Source: Cristatella mucedo (Eukaryota > Bryozoa > Phylactolaemata > Cristatellidae). Taken from it: DNA of 64,000 bases. Below the pieces are notes generated by a model that saw only the letters and a program-made list of their open reading frames with translations, did not search any database and was not told the DNA's origin. The stretch spans positions 732,001 to 796,000 of the forward strand of contig WPIO01000101.1 of NCBI GenBank assembly GCA_009760855.2. Direction: 5' to 3'. Shown one piece after another: positions 31,804 through 43,730 of the stretch. The number at the start of each line of letters is the position of its first letter. The first letter of the stretch is position 1. Made by a program: the position numbers and the translations under genes.

Positions 31804-32280
31804 TGCATTGCGCAAAGTGTAAGGGACACACAGGAACGGTCGCTTAACATTACGAAGAGATTGCAATTCCACGAGGTCCCCGTGGCTCCATGCTCACGTG
31901 TAAATGCGCTACATCGAAGATCGTTGGATCGAAGACAAAAACTCAAATTAGCAAGAATTATCAGAATGCACAGATGCGCAGGTCTTGCTAGAGAGTCTGC
32001 CTATACTCAAGATATGAAAACGGCTAGTGCTAGCGCTAGCGCTAGTGCTAGCAGTAGTGGAAGAAAAAGAGCGCTGCAGACTTTACGAGTAATACGATTC
32101 CACTTCACGAGAGACTCGAAGCCACGATTACATATTTACGAGAAGAATGAGAGGAACCACATATGGAAGAAGTCATGAAACGCGTTGAAGCAATAAGAAA
32201 TAAAAAAGGTCTATGTATGTACACTGGAAAGAGAGAAGGTTTAGGTATGTACCCCGGAAAGAGAGCAGGATAGGGATTGA
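31804..32280 (+). pseudogene. Polinton 2: zinc-ribbon repeat gene remnant
   Basis: Begins HCAKCKGHTGT, like the CLKC start at 1,315. It contains a 6-bp GCTAGC(GCTAGT)-type run near 32,028-32,052 encoding Ala-Ser repeats, and near 32,205-32,275 two or three units of GKREGLGMYP type in place of GVLSHGKKLGT. Broken. Confidence 0.5.
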
Positions 32281-32339
32281 AAGAGTTTGGTGAATTTATC
32301 ACCAGCTTGGAAGCAACTTTAAAAGCCAAGCTCTAGAAT

Positions 32340-32813
32340 TTTAACTGATGAGCATATAATGCGTTTGGTTAAAGAACTAGCAATAAAAAGTTTATAAGTG
32401 CGTTTGCTAGAGATGAACTGGTTAGAATGAAAAAGAAACCCAACTAATGTTGGATATGTAATACGGGTAATTCAAATGATGTGACATACAGCTGGATCGC
32501 AGTAAAAACGAAGCATAAAGATTACTTTTCCTACGATTCGCTTGGAGCACCTCCTTTGCCTGATGTAGAGACATATTTTGCTGGACTTCCAAATTTCTCT
32601 AGGTGGAAGTTACAAGTATACGATGAAACTGTTTGCGGCATATGTTGTTTAGAGTTTCTATCACTCAAGCAAGCGTTTAATGACGACTTTGGGTTAGTTT
32701 TGGGGAGCCTTTTTGATGATCTATTTTCATTTACAAATTTTTATTCTTATGATATAGAAAAATGCCTTTCAAGAAAGTATCAACAAAAAGAAGTGAAACC
32801 AAGTCAGTCATAA
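32340..32813 (+). pseudogene. Polinton 2: adenain-like protease remnant
   Basis: Reads VKELAIKS, then FARDELVRMKKKP, CWICNTGNS, TYSWIAVKT, FSYDSLGAPPLPDVETYFAG and DETVCGICCLEFL. These parallel the fossil 1 protease block by block (YHWVALKK, FDSFGAPPMPEVIEYFG, TDCGMRCLIFL). Broken. Confidence 0.7.
32753..32761 (+). promoter_or_regulatory. TATAG motif before Polinton 2 small gene
   Basis: ATATAGAAAA runs into the ATG at 32,762, the same arrangement as in fossil 1. Confidence 0.4.
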
Positions 32814-33058
32814 TTACTAATGGAAGAATCTTTATTACTTATAATCTCCTCTCAAAGTTAAGTTGCAACTTAGAGAAACCATTTGCATTCCTAGATTTTA
32901 GCGAGACAGTTAAGAAAAAAATTGTTTCCGTTGCTTATGAATCTTCTAAAAAACTAGGTCATCAGCAGACTTTCGATAAGTTTGTAGGCGTTAGCGTATT
33001 GTTCATTCAAGGGCAAGACACATTGTTTTACACATCGAACGATGAAAGTAAAAATTGA
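32762..33058 (+). pseudogene. Polinton 2: small gene beside protease, unknown
   Basis: 98 open codons with a Lys-rich start (MPFKKVSTKRSETKSVI), then a hydrophobic/beta pattern (TNGRIFITYNLLSKL, VGVSVLFIQGQDTLFYTS). It holds the same position as 334-576 of fossil 1, but resemblance is weak. Function unknown. Confidence 0.35.
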
Positions 33059-33059
33059 A

Positions 33060-34380
33060 ATTCTAAGCGCTCAAAAAGTCATTTAGAGACTCGGAAATGA
33101 CTTTATGATTACGGTATTGATTGATGGATCGTAAGCTTCAAATAATAATTATGAAGGAGAAGAAAAAACAAGCTCAGTTATAAGTTCAACTTGGGTCAGG
33201 TGAAAGTGCATCCTCTCCAAGAAAAAAGTGTAGAAAAATGATTGATATTAGTGGATTTTAAATTATTTTACTTAAGCGATTAGGCTATTACAGCTTCATC
33301 ATTCTTTTTTTGCATCTACGTGTTCTGGAGTGTATTCACAATAGCAGGTAATTTTAGCATTCCTTCTAGCAGTGATAGCGACATCAATTGGTAAAAAGTC
33401 ACCGCTATTAATTCTTTTTCAATTAAAAAGTTATCCTAACTTTGCAACTTCCGTTCTCCTTTCTGCGTAAAATTTCACAACCTCCATGAGGATGGGATTT
33501 ATGTCAACAAATATTATATGCATTTTGACTTCTACTCGCTAACCTTAAATTAATAGGATTATTATCTTCATTACTTTTATTTGTATGATTTATTTCATAT
33601 TTATCTAAATATATACCAGTGTGCACGAGGAATATAATTCGATGTACAACCAAGGTTTCTTCAAATACTGCTACTCGCAAGCATCCTTTAATCTTTGTCC
33701 CAACTCTAGAGTTTGGTCAACATATTCTCTTTATTTCTAAGCCTAGTAAGAAGAACACATCGAATAACACATCCCTTATTATGCCACACTTCTCAAGCGA
33801 GTTTTCTTAAGCCATTGCTTATGCTCCATGGTCCAATCGCTTAAAATATCTTTTGCTAAAGTGCAATTCTGTTTTCTTCTTAAGTCCAAGTCCTAGCCAT
33901 GCTTTTCCTGCCTTGACAATTTAACCAAATACTGTTTTTAGCATCTTTGTGAACGTACTCGGGTTGACTAGGATTAGTAGGGATTTTAGAAACAGCCTCA
34001 GACAACTTTAGATCGGATACGCTTCCTAATTCTGCACGCTTTGGTTCTTTTAGATCTGAAGTCTCAGTGTAAACGATCGATATCATGTAGCTGCAGCTTT
34101 ATCTAAATCATTAACTCTTACATCCCTCTGGTAACCGTTCCTTTACGCAAGTAAATGGACCGACCCGCATGTATTTCCCAGTACTATTAAAGGTTTCACC
34201 CCGAACGTATTCGCCAGAATTTCCTTTAGGTAGCGATATATGTCTTTCATTACCACCAAATGGTTTTGTAGCTACTGTTCTCATGAATCCAGAACCGAGT
34301 TTCAACAAATGCATGTTGCAATTCACTTGAAGCTGCGCTTCAGTCAACGTGATCTTAACACGTAGTCCTCTCTCTGCACT
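33060..34380 (-). pseudogene. Polinton 2: unassigned fragments
   Basis: Two reverse-strand stretches are readable. One is at 34,111-34,347 (MTEAQLQVNCNMHLLKLGSG, then a Gly/Asn/Lys-rich part). The other is at 33,880-34,086 (EPKRAELGSVSDLKLSEAVS). They may be parts of one gene or two. I see no recognisable domain. Confidence 0.3.
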
Positions 34381-35408
34381 CTTTTTTATTTATACTTTTA
34401 GCTTGAGCAGCAGTAATCATCAAAAAATCTTCCAGACTAGGGTAATATATAGTTATAAACGATAAGTTTGTAGTTAGCGGAGAAGCTACACTATTTGCAA
34501 TAATGCGTCCCTGATAGATCTCTGAGAGCATCTCTTTCTCTCTCTACGTACATCCGTATACATCGTTTTATCTACAATCTTCTTTATTAAAGTAGCGACT
34601 GCGACCAATGCTCCGGTAAACATTCCAGCAGTCCCAACTGAGAGGCAATTGAAGCTGCGATTTCTGGAAATGCTGACAGGAAACCTCCACGCTTTAACCT
34701 TATGAAATTCTTAGACAAAGATTTTGAATTGAGTTGACTAGCATACCAACTCAAATCTTCATAGAATACTTCTTTAAGAAATGCGCCAGTTTCTGAGTAC
34801 TAATCCACCTTATCTCTTTCAGCTTCCAGTAACACATCGTTGATAATTCTAAACTGGCAATCATTTTCTCTATACCCTCCCTCTTTCCTTCTTTTGTTTT
34901 CCAGCTGACGCCTCCATATTTACCAGCAGCAATGTCGTCAACGATACTCTTTATAAACAAACCTAGATCCAGTATTCCAGCGATTCCACTTAGAAATCCA
35001 CCAGCCAAGTTTGCGGGCTTTGCCTATCGCGCTTAAAGCTTTAAGAGCTTTTAGAACTACTATAAGTATCTTGCCTGCAGCGTCCACGCTTAATTTAGCT
35101 GCTAATCTTGGAGAAAACTTTACGATACCTTTAGGAGCTGTTTTACATCCTTTACTTACAGCATCCACTGAAGTCTCTGCTTTGCCAACTCGTTCTTTTG
35201 CAGCTTCTAAATCACCGCCAATCATTCATTTCGTTATCTTGATCGATGTTACAATTCCATACTAAGCAGCTTTATCAATTTTGATAGCGCTGGCTTTATT
35301 TTGTTTTTCAGGAGCAGCTCTAGTCATCTGCCCATATTTAAATCGCATTTGTTGACCTGATAGCAACTTTTTCTTTTTCGAGTCACTCAAGTTGAGACTA
35401 ATTTCCAT
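34380..35408 (-). pseudogene. Polinton 2: PX/minor-virion-like gene
   Basis: Starts at 35,408 after TATAAAGA. It begins MEISLNLSDSKKKKLLSGQQ, which recalls the LS...KKL..G repeats seen in small Polinton virion proteins. A basic linker follows, then an Ala/Leu-rich helix (KILIVVLKALKALSAIGKAR), then a glycine-led hydrophobic segment (GGFLSGIAGILDLGLFI). The GGFL-type segment is typical of small membrane-interacting Polinton proteins. Assignment is tentative. Broken. Confidence 0.4.
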
Positions 35409-35419
35409 TCTTTATAGAT
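35409..35419. promoter_or_regulatory. Shared 11-bp divergent start spacer (Polinton 2)
   Basis: TCTTTATAGAT separates two divergent start codons (- at 35,408 and + at 35,420). It parallels the 9-bp spacer at 7,593-7,601 in fossil 1 but lies between different genes. Confidence 0.55.
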
Positions 35420-38340
35420 ATGCTGCTAAAAAATATCATTCCTACATCGTTGACGGATTTGGATATGGGCAATAATACTTTAACTAAAGTAGCAACTCAC
35501 CAACGCTAAAGATGCAATCAATCTAGGATATTTTGGATTAGAAGATTTCAAAGGTAGAACCATCGTCAACTCTCAAGATTTAACGCCTGATAACAATACG
35601 ATGCTGTAACTAAATAGCAACTCGATTCTAAATCGGATAAGAAAGTTGGAAAGCTGACGAGTCGTCTAAATTGCTTAAAAATTACAGGCATAGGAGAAAT
35701 ATCCGCAGATGGAACTAGATTCCAAGATAAAAGACCCTAAACAATTATCAATCGGAGGTACTTGAAAAGCAGATCTCAGTTTTTTAAATGTAATAGTCAC
35801 TACAAAAATGATAATGGGAAACGTTAAAATCATAAGCGTTAAGAATACGACTAATGGATCTGATTTGGTTAGCAAGTCTTACATATGAAAAACTTATAAA
35901 ACGGCTTTAATTCACTCTACACCTTTGCTTGGATTTTCTTGACCAAAGCTCCACAGTTTTCCAATAGGCCACACGGTAAATAGAAATACGGTTGATATTA
36001 CGCCTACGCAACTAACGCCCAACGATATAGAAGTGCTGGAAATGAAAGGAATTAGTATAGGTTATCAGCGAACGATTCCAACTTTTATTCCAGGTTATAT
36101 GAATTGGAATCATGAAAACACCTGTATATTGGAAACTAAACGGCGATGCTTATATGATGAGATTGAGTGACGCTAGCAGTAAAGGTATGGACAGCATAAG
36201 TTACGCGATAGATATGCAAGGCGTGATAAGTTTAAAGATTGCAATATCATATGTCGACGTCGGGTATGATTACTTTGATTTATTCATATTTACAACTTAG
36301 TTAATATAGGGAATGTTCGCATTTCAGAAAAGAGGTGGTAGCAGTGCTAGAAATTATTTGCAAGACTAAAGATGTGATGTCTGGAGCGTTAAACATGAAT
36401 GGAACTAACATTAAAGGATTAGCTGACCGGATAGACGCTGACGATGCAGTAAACCAAAAATATGTGACTCCAAATTACTTAAGCCAAGTGAGCAGAGGCA
36501 AGTGACCGTCGATGGAGATTTATATATGAATAGCCATGTTTGAATAATTTTGCGAATCGAGTAGATGCTAGCGATGCTGCAACGAATGATTATGCGGATG
36601 CAAAAGTACTTATAGAAGGAGATGCTAGAATTAATGATAACTTATACGTAGAAGACAAGTTAGCTGTGTATTCTGATCTTGTTTGTGGTTTAGGTGTTCC
36701 CAACTTTGGATTCATCAAGACTTACTTCGGCATTAAACTAGGTGATACGATGACTAGTACTATCGATATGAGTAATTCTAGGATAAAGATTACAAAAGAT
36801 TCTACCAAACACAACGACGGTTCTAGATTAGACTATCTACAAAAAGCTAGAACAAAATGTTAGCATAGTAAGCTTTAGAGGATATTACGATAGTAGTTTA
36901 GTAATCTACTTACAGGAGCAACAGGATGGTATCACAAATACAAAATATCCTTACTGCTAATGCAGTATTTGTAATAGGTGCATACCATACGCTACCAGGT
37001 CAAATATCTAGGAGGCTTTTAACGTCATGCATCTATAATAAGCCGGATCCTAATGGAGTAACGCGTGAAATACTTGGAAGATATTACCTACATTCTAAGA
37101 ACAATATGGTTGAAAATAAACTTAGTGTGACAGAAGTAACTAGCTTTAGAGATCCTATAATGATCGATGTTTATATAGGTCTAAAATCCTTAATAACATT
37201 ACAAAGATCTGATCCAGTAATGCTTGGTACGTTAGATCTAGGCAACGATATGATAATCGATGTAGGTACGACTATCGATTTACAAGATGTGTTTACTAAA
37301 GATATTAAGGAGTCTAATTTGATTAGAACAAAGTCAGATGATAGAATACAAAACCAGTTTATCAGCTTTTAATAAAAGATACGTAAAAGTATCTGAACCA
37401 GTAGATTGAAGTGATGGAGCTACTCAATCTTATGCAGATACGAAATTGGCTAATGGAGAAAAATATATAGCTAAGAGATCTAGGCTTATTTTTAATGAGG
37501 GTATTTTTCTTTATAGAACGGTACATATAGAAAATAGTATATATGATATTGATAAACAGATAGCAAGCATAGCATAATTACGACAATATTTTCTGAATAA
37601 AAGAACTTTAACAATACAACAGAGTTATGCTATTCAAGAACCTATAATATCTATTCTTTAAAATATCCAAGCGATAAGAACGGTTGGAGACCTTGGAGTT
37701 TCAGACGAAAAAACATTAGCGTCGGCGATGCAAACACTCTATTTAGGCTTTCATCAGTTTTAAGACGTTCATTATAAATTTATGAAATAAGTAAACTTAT
37801 TATTAGCGAACTAAGATTGATTAAATCTTCAACTTGTGAAGTTGCCATGAATAATGGTCTTCCTATTTTTGTGAGTGATGGAGTGCGCACTTCAGATGAT
37901 AATTACGACGATAATGTTATTCCTTAAAATTATGAGATCCTCATGATATCTTCCCTGTGATTGGATGATTGTAGACTTTTATTATTATTATGCAGTAACA
38001 TTTTTAAAGTTGCTTATCCTAGTATCAATCCACGAACTCCAAAATACATCCATAATTAGCTACTTGAGTTGGGATCAAACGCCTCAATTTGTATAAAAGA
38101 TCAAACTGCCATAACAGATAGAGTCAGCGGATATGGCATATCTGTTTAACCACCAGATGTTTCCTTTATTGAGATAGGGCAAAGACAAGCAATAACCATA
38201 GAATTGGTTTTTCCAGTTCACGTAAGGAACTCAATCTCAAATTTCAGGTATCGTTATCTCACTTTAAGCAAATGATTACGTGGAATTGAAAGTGGTCAAG
38301 AACGTTTCACTTTCATCTAATGAAATGTAAGTCTATATTC
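35420..38340 (+). pseudogene. Polinton 2: array of fibre-like genes
   Basis: At least three units carry fibre-module signatures: SLTDLDMGNNTLTKVA and AINLGYFGLEDFKGR near 35.42 kb; MSGALNMNGTNIKGLADR, DADDAVNQKYVTPNY, VDASDAATNDYADAK and GDTMTSTIDMSNSRI at 36.31-36.86 kb; VSEPVD with DGATQSYADTK near 37.4 kb. A beta-rich end domain lies near 38.1-38.3 kb. The start at 36,313 follows TATAGGGA. They run opposite to the capsid genes. Repeated fibre genes suggest diversified receptor binding, as in phages. Broken. Confidence 0.65.
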
Positions 38341-38343
38341 TAA

Positions 38344-38942
38344 TATAATGGACACTGTTGATTTATAGGCGAGACAAAATTAAAAAAAATACGGAAGTTG
38401 TTTACGAAATAACTATGAAAATAAAGATTGCAAAAATCATTATAGCTGTAAAAGAGAATGCTTCAACTAAAATAGAGACGATAGCCAAAGCTACACAACT
38501 ATTGAAAGTAGAATTCAAATCCTCCACTTCTGATCTTCGGTAATCAATGCCCTAGGATTAACGAGAGTCGGAGAATAAACAGCATCGCAAATTTTAGTGG
38601 CCAATATCATCAGCTAGTTTTCTTTTTGAGCGTAAGCTGTACGTTGCATCGCGTTCACCTTTTCAAATTTAAGATTTTTAAGAATCGGTGCAAAGATGCT
38701 GCCGTCACTAATCTTTGATTAAATGTTTGCCATGAAAGGATCCGATGGAGTTTTTCGAAAAGCGTATATTCAAGCATTAGCCTTGGCGATTCCAACAACG
38801 AATATCAAAGTTTCTCAATCTTACCCATTCCAATTGCGTAAATAGGAATGTTAGATGGCTGCTACATGATGGCCTTTGCGTTAGCATCTACAAATAAATA
38901 TTCGTAAATGTAAATATTCGGAAGAGAAGGTAAATTACTCAT
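38344..38942. pseudogene. Polinton 2: unassigned gene
   Basis: A reverse-strand reading starts at 38,942 after ATATAGAG (MSNLPSLPNIYIYEYLFVDA). I do not recognise it. A + strand stretch at 38,358-38,543 (KKNTEVVYEITMKIKIAKII) may be the shadow. Broken. Confidence 0.3.
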
Positions 38943-38995
38943 TCTCTATATCATAGTAATTTTTTTTTAAATCAGAAGAGTTCCACCCAATTAAG

Positions 38996-39690
38996 TTACG
39001 GAAACAGGTGCTGTAAGAAGTGACTATGGATAACAGTAGCAGCGGTTGCTGCTGGAGCTGTCGCTACTGGAACGATTGGGACTTGACCTATTTCGTTACT
39101 AGCTGACGTGGTTGTCTGACGCGCGCTCATACCCGTAAAGATGCTTGGAAAAACTGCGTTAACCTCACCATTAACAATGGATTCAATATCAAGCTTAACA
39201 CCGCTAAATCCGCTGTGAGTGGAGATACAGCAGGAATCTGATCTGCAACCCAAGTGATGTAACTGCTAATCTCACTATTCTGATCCAACCTATTGTCGAT
39301 CGGACTCCTAACGTTAGCCTCCAAATCAGCTGTCACTTTAGAATTACCAGCATTAATAAGATTTTGAGTCTCAGTCTCACATTCAGAGATGTAAAACCTT
39401 TTCACGTATCAACGTTTTCACGTATCAACAAACGCGGAGATATCAGAAGTGAACGTTTGAATATCGCAAGGAACAAGTTAAATTTAACTAGGTAATCAAT
39501 GTACAGCTTTAATTTCTGAGAAGGTGTAGCATCGTTAACGTTGGTGACAACAGTCACAGTTGTACTAGCGGCAGCTTGCGTAGACATTTCCTTCTCTAAG
39601 CTAATGTAAAAAGTTAGCAAGCTAACGTGAGTTATTGGCCATATCTGAGCAGCGACGTCTGGAATGATTGGTGGTAATGTAACGGTAGTA
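38996..39690 (-). pseudogene. Polinton 2: unassigned Ala/Thr-rich gene
   Basis: Fragments on the - strand include MSTQAAASTTVTVVTNVNDA with PSQKLKLYIDYLVKFNL, NAGNSKVTADLEANVRSP, and GQVPIVPVATAPAATAATV. The pattern is virion-protein-like, but I cannot place it. It lies between the fibre array and the LINE-B pair. Confidence 0.3.
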
Positions 39691-40490
39691 GAATCTAGGA
39701 GGAACTCCCTCCCGACCTGCGTCAGAACATCCCCTGACCTGACCACATTTTAAAGGAACTTAAAACACACACCTATTTAGGACAGCATTTAGTGGTTCCC
39801 TGTGATTCGTCCTTGATGTGCTTATGCGTGGTGACACTGTGCATGCTGCCACTAACCCCATTTGCATGCTGACCCTGTGCATGTCACCCCTAACCATATT
39901 ATTCATTTTGTTTGTTTTTCATGAATGGTTTTCGATAGCGCCCTCAGGGAACTCTCTCTTTCTAGGCACTTTAAATTTGCTGCAAAGGAAACACAATCAA
40001 ACGGTGAGTGGTATCATGCTTGATAAACAACATAAATAACATGGTTAGGGGTGACATGCAAAGGGTCAGCATGCAAGTGTGGTTAGTGGCAGTATGCACA
40101 GTGTCACAGTGCACGCATATAAGCTCATAAAAGGCGAATCACAGGGACTCACTAAATGCTGTCATAAATAGGTGCGTTTTAAAGTTATATTTAAATTAGG
40201 TCAAGTCAGGGGATGTTGTGCCGCAAGTCGGGAGTAAGTTCCAGGCTTTGGGAGCATGCGAACTAAATGCACGGTCTCCAAAGGATTGTACGGTACGTGG
40301 AGGTTTGTACGAGGTATTGGGAGACAGTTAGATTCCGAAAAGCTGGTTGTGCGATGCCTAGCCTGGTGGGGGAGTAGATATGATAGCTAGAGTGGCCAAA
40401 GAATGAAGGGACCTAAAAGTGAGTGGCAAAATCTTAAAGTTGCTGCGTTGCTTGACTGGGAGCCAGGTCAGGTCGTCAATGTATCAATAA
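39690..40490. mobile_element. Tail-to-tail pair of LINE-B 3' ends inside Polinton 2
   Basis: A + strand LINE-B 3' end (39,690-39,935; TGCGTCAGAACATCCCCTGA to ATTCATTTTGTTTG) meets a - strand LINE-B 3' end (39,936-40,490). The latter's body runs to the TGGCTCCCAGTCAAGCAACG block. Both are 5'-truncated. They separate the polymerase remnant from the rest of the Polinton. Confidence 0.75.
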
Positions 40491-40499
40491 AATAAAAAA

Positions 40500-41790
40500 T
40501 AAAATCATTTATCAAGAAAAGATCTGTTATCAGTAACCCTAGGATTTTACATACATTTTTATAAGATTTTTTACCATTTTCTCTAATAACTTCGAACGTT
40601 CTAGACTTAGTAATTTATTCAATACCTTTACATGTTTTACTATATATCTGATTCATTGCACCCTTGGATGTTTTAATTTAAAACTTATCACTGCCAGCAT
40701 AAATACTTCTCTCAGCACACGTATCAATATATGGCTTTATCCGTTCACTTAGAGTGAACGTGTAAACAGCCTAAACACATTGCAAATTCATACCAAGGTT
40801 GAATTAAAACTGTAAATTACGATAATGTATAAAGTAATCTATTTTAAAACTAAAATTACAAACCGACTTTGGTGCCTTCATCGAAACAGTCTTGAATATT
40901 CGTTGACACTCAGGCTGCTTCGAATCCTTAACTATCCTATTTTTAGGACACGAGGAATCACTATGGGCATCGTAAAGCTCGTTCGGATACTCCAAATCGA
41001 CAGTGAGTTAAGCACGAAATCCATTAGATTCAGCAATAGCATTTTCCCTATCCTCATCCCAACCGCGCTAGGACTAACCAATTCAGTATTACCACTAGGT
41101 AATGACTGCGACTGTACAGTGGGATAAAAAAAAGTAAAACGCATCTTCATAAACTATCCAAATCTTTGTTTGGACGAATCATAAACAGGAACTAGAGGAT
41201 TATTAGTTTTATCATATCTCGTAGTAGTTTGACAAAGACCACCTCTAGTGCCACTCTTGAATAAAGAATATTTCTCACAACCCTTCATAGTGATGGTCCA
41301 CTTTTCGCATGTCTTACGATTGCTGACAAAGAATAATAAGATAATGATAAGTAATTTGATGGATCTAATTTAAACACGCTAATAAAATCAGCTACATAGC
41401 TTCCAAATGCACCAGCCAATAATGTGAAATCGAGAAGTAGACATAAATCTCGATACTCAACGAGATCATTGATGGCAAAAGAGCTCCAGACGTCTGTAGC
41501 ATGATCGCAGTCTTCCGTAGAAATAGTTTTTACATAGTTTAGTGGCGATGCAAATTATTTTAAAGATGATAGCGTAGCTAAATTAGCCTTATCCCAAGAA
41601 TCCACGAACTCAAAAGGATAAACACCTCACTTTGACAAGATATGAAAACTATAACCAGCTGGATAGCATTCCATAGAAATATAATTGGTAATCTTAAATC
41701 TCTCTTGGAGATTACCGTATTTAGTCATTGAAGTAACTATCTCACTCATCAGCCAGCATTCATGAACATTCATGATAGTATTCCTTAAAT
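40500..41790 (-). pseudogene. Polinton 2: protein-primed DNA polymerase B remnant
   Basis: The remnant reads, in order: GVYPFEFVDSWDKANLA; DHATDVWSSFAINDLVEYRDL (the exonuclease III-type segment of Polinton polymerases); RGGLCQTTTRYDKTNNPLV with VYDSSKQRFG; LPSGNTELV; LEYPNELYDAHSD; and YFIHYRNLQF. These follow the order of Polinton pPolB (family B, protein-primed) up to the start of the palm region. It would replicate the element using a terminal protein. Polymerase at the end away from the integrase is the usual Polinton layout. Broken. Confidence 0.75.
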
Positions 41791-43250
41791 TTTAAATTTC
41801 CACTTATGCTCTGCCGCATACTCAAGAGCACTCGGTATGCCGACGCATATCGAGTGGATAATTTTCAAATGGTACTAATCTTTCCCGTACCAGGCCATGA
41901 CCTCTACCCTCATTCGTATGTTGTTGCTTGAAGAGGTAGCAGCGGCTGAACGATTTTCGCGTTCATCGGTAGATTGCTAGAGCGTGTTGCCATGTGTGGG
42001 GTAAGCCTTGATCGCAGCTCAACCTTTGATAGCACACTATTCTTTCCATTGCTACACGCACGTTGCAAGAGGCCGCAGCCACTTGAAATTTGATCCATAT
42101 CAATAACCTGTCTAGTCAGGTATACGGTAGCTATCGCAACGCCGATTGTGTTGGCTGTAAAACAGCGTGTATTCTCAAATGAGCCCAGCATTGACGTGAT
42201 TGATGTGGCTCTCGTTGATAACAGCAGGAACCAACCGGCGGACTATCGGACATCGGAGCAAAGCATCGGAAAAAACGCGAGATTTTTGACAATAGAAAAT
42301 AAATTCACATGATAAATAAATTCACGACCGATAGAGCATCACAGCGATCTCTTATTTGAAGAGAGGGTGCATAGCTTCACGCGACATGTTGCAAGAAACC
42401 AAATGCTTCTTCACTACCTGACATCCCAAGTTAGATTCGGCATGTTCGAGGCAACTTTCCGGTCGAAGTGGGTCATGCAGTTCTGGATGAAGGAAAATGC
42501 CACCAGCCTAAACGGCTGGGGAAACGAGTGCTAATATGGTGGCAATGACTTCCGTTTCATGAAATAGGAAAGTGCCTATTGGTTCGCACACGAAAGTCAG
42601 GGCAGCTGGACAGGGTCTATTCAAGGTTCAGTTCCTGGGGTGGCACTTGAATCCAAAATTAAGGTAATTACGGACGAATTATTATTAGGATGATTCAAAC
42701 CTATGTGCTGCTCGATTATTCTACTAATTAGCAGACCTAGTCAATAAGTAGTTTAATGATATGCATAATTTTCATCTTAATTATATATTACTTAACCAAC
42801 TAAATGGCTTAGATATAATATAACTAATGTTTGGTTTTATAATTTGACCGTTGCATGGTTAATCTTACTAAATTCAACGACCAACTCTAAATTATGCATT
42901 CTATGAATTCATTTTTTATGTTTATTTTTTTTTAAACTTTTAATTTTTATTTCATCTTATTTAACTAATTTTTATTGTTGTTTCACGTTTCTATATGAAC
43001 TTATTTTAATTTCTTCTTACATGGTTAATAATTGTATTTCATTTCTGTCTTAATGGTTATTCAGCGATATTGATCCATATATTCAACGCACTTTGTTCAC
43101 TTTTGTTCCCGATCCAATTGCTATTAAAATTGGGTGCTTTATCTTCAAGGAAATTTATCATTTTACGTCCAGTTACAATGATCTCTTATTTTAAAAATGA
43201 AGATGAATGTTGCCGTTCGCATTTTGTATTAACGACTTCGTCAAATGTAA
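41791..43250. other. Intergenic, no firm gene
   Basis: A 93-codon reverse frame at 41,910-42,191 (TIGVAIATVYLTRQVIDMDQ) starts MLGSFENTRCFTAN. It has no domain I recognise and no splice support. From about 42,670 the DNA is strongly AT-rich. Confidence 0.35.
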
Positions 43251-43251
43251 T

Positions 43252-43730
43252 GTATCTCCGTCAGTAACTCCACAAAGTCATAAAGACCATGTGGGTGTTA
43301 TGCAGGAGAGTTTTGTATAGCGCACTCACAGCCTAAGCGGCTTTCGGTACGCATTCGGTAGCCAACAGACTTCGTCTCACGCAACAAAGAGAAAGTGGGA
43401 AGCATAGCAGAGTTAGGAGAGCAGTTGAGGTAGTGAGTAGCATAGAAGTAGCAGTTCAGGACCGCTGAAAAAGATGTGCCATAGTCGGCAGTTGGAGAGT
43501 AGATGTCGTTGCGTAAGAATTGTGGAAGCGAGTTCCACAGTCTAGGACCTGCAGAGCTAAAGCTTCTGTCGCCAACTGTCTTTAAGCGGAGGAATGGGAC
43601 AGCTAATTTATTGTCCACACAGGACCCTAGGGCGCGAACAGGCTGAAACTGATGTAGCAGTTCAGCTAGATACGAAGGAGCCAAGCCGTGGCGGGCCTTG
43701 TGGGTCAGCGTAAGCTACCCATTGACCATC
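43252..43730 (-). mobile_element. LINE-A 3' end fragment
   Basis: On the - strand the coding end reads MAPSYLAELLHQFQPVRALG, KTVGDRSFSSAGPRLWN and NAYRK-type residues. The copy ends in GGAGATACATTACATT. 5'-truncated at a point within the RT C-terminal domain. Confidence 0.85.

Larger units (their letters stand above)
20160..41790 (-). mobile_element. Polinton/Maverick fossil 2 (old, broken, reverse orientation)
   Basis: A 21.6-kb region. Read on the - strand it repeats the gene order of fossil 1 and adds polymerase B and a fibre array at the far end. Subtracting the inserted LINEs and SINE leaves roughly 18-19 kb, a normal Polinton size. Every gene is broken, with dozens of breaks. It has received a LINE-A, a SINE-A and a tail-to-tail LINE-B pair, so it is clearly older than fossil 1. 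Protein resemblance to fossil 1 is modest, so they are different lineages of the family rather than recent duplicates. Confidence 0.85.

Noticed and set aside
41910-42191. 93-codon - strand frame as a host or transposase gene
   Set aside because: No motif, no splice signals and no repeat copy in the window. Composition alone is not enough.
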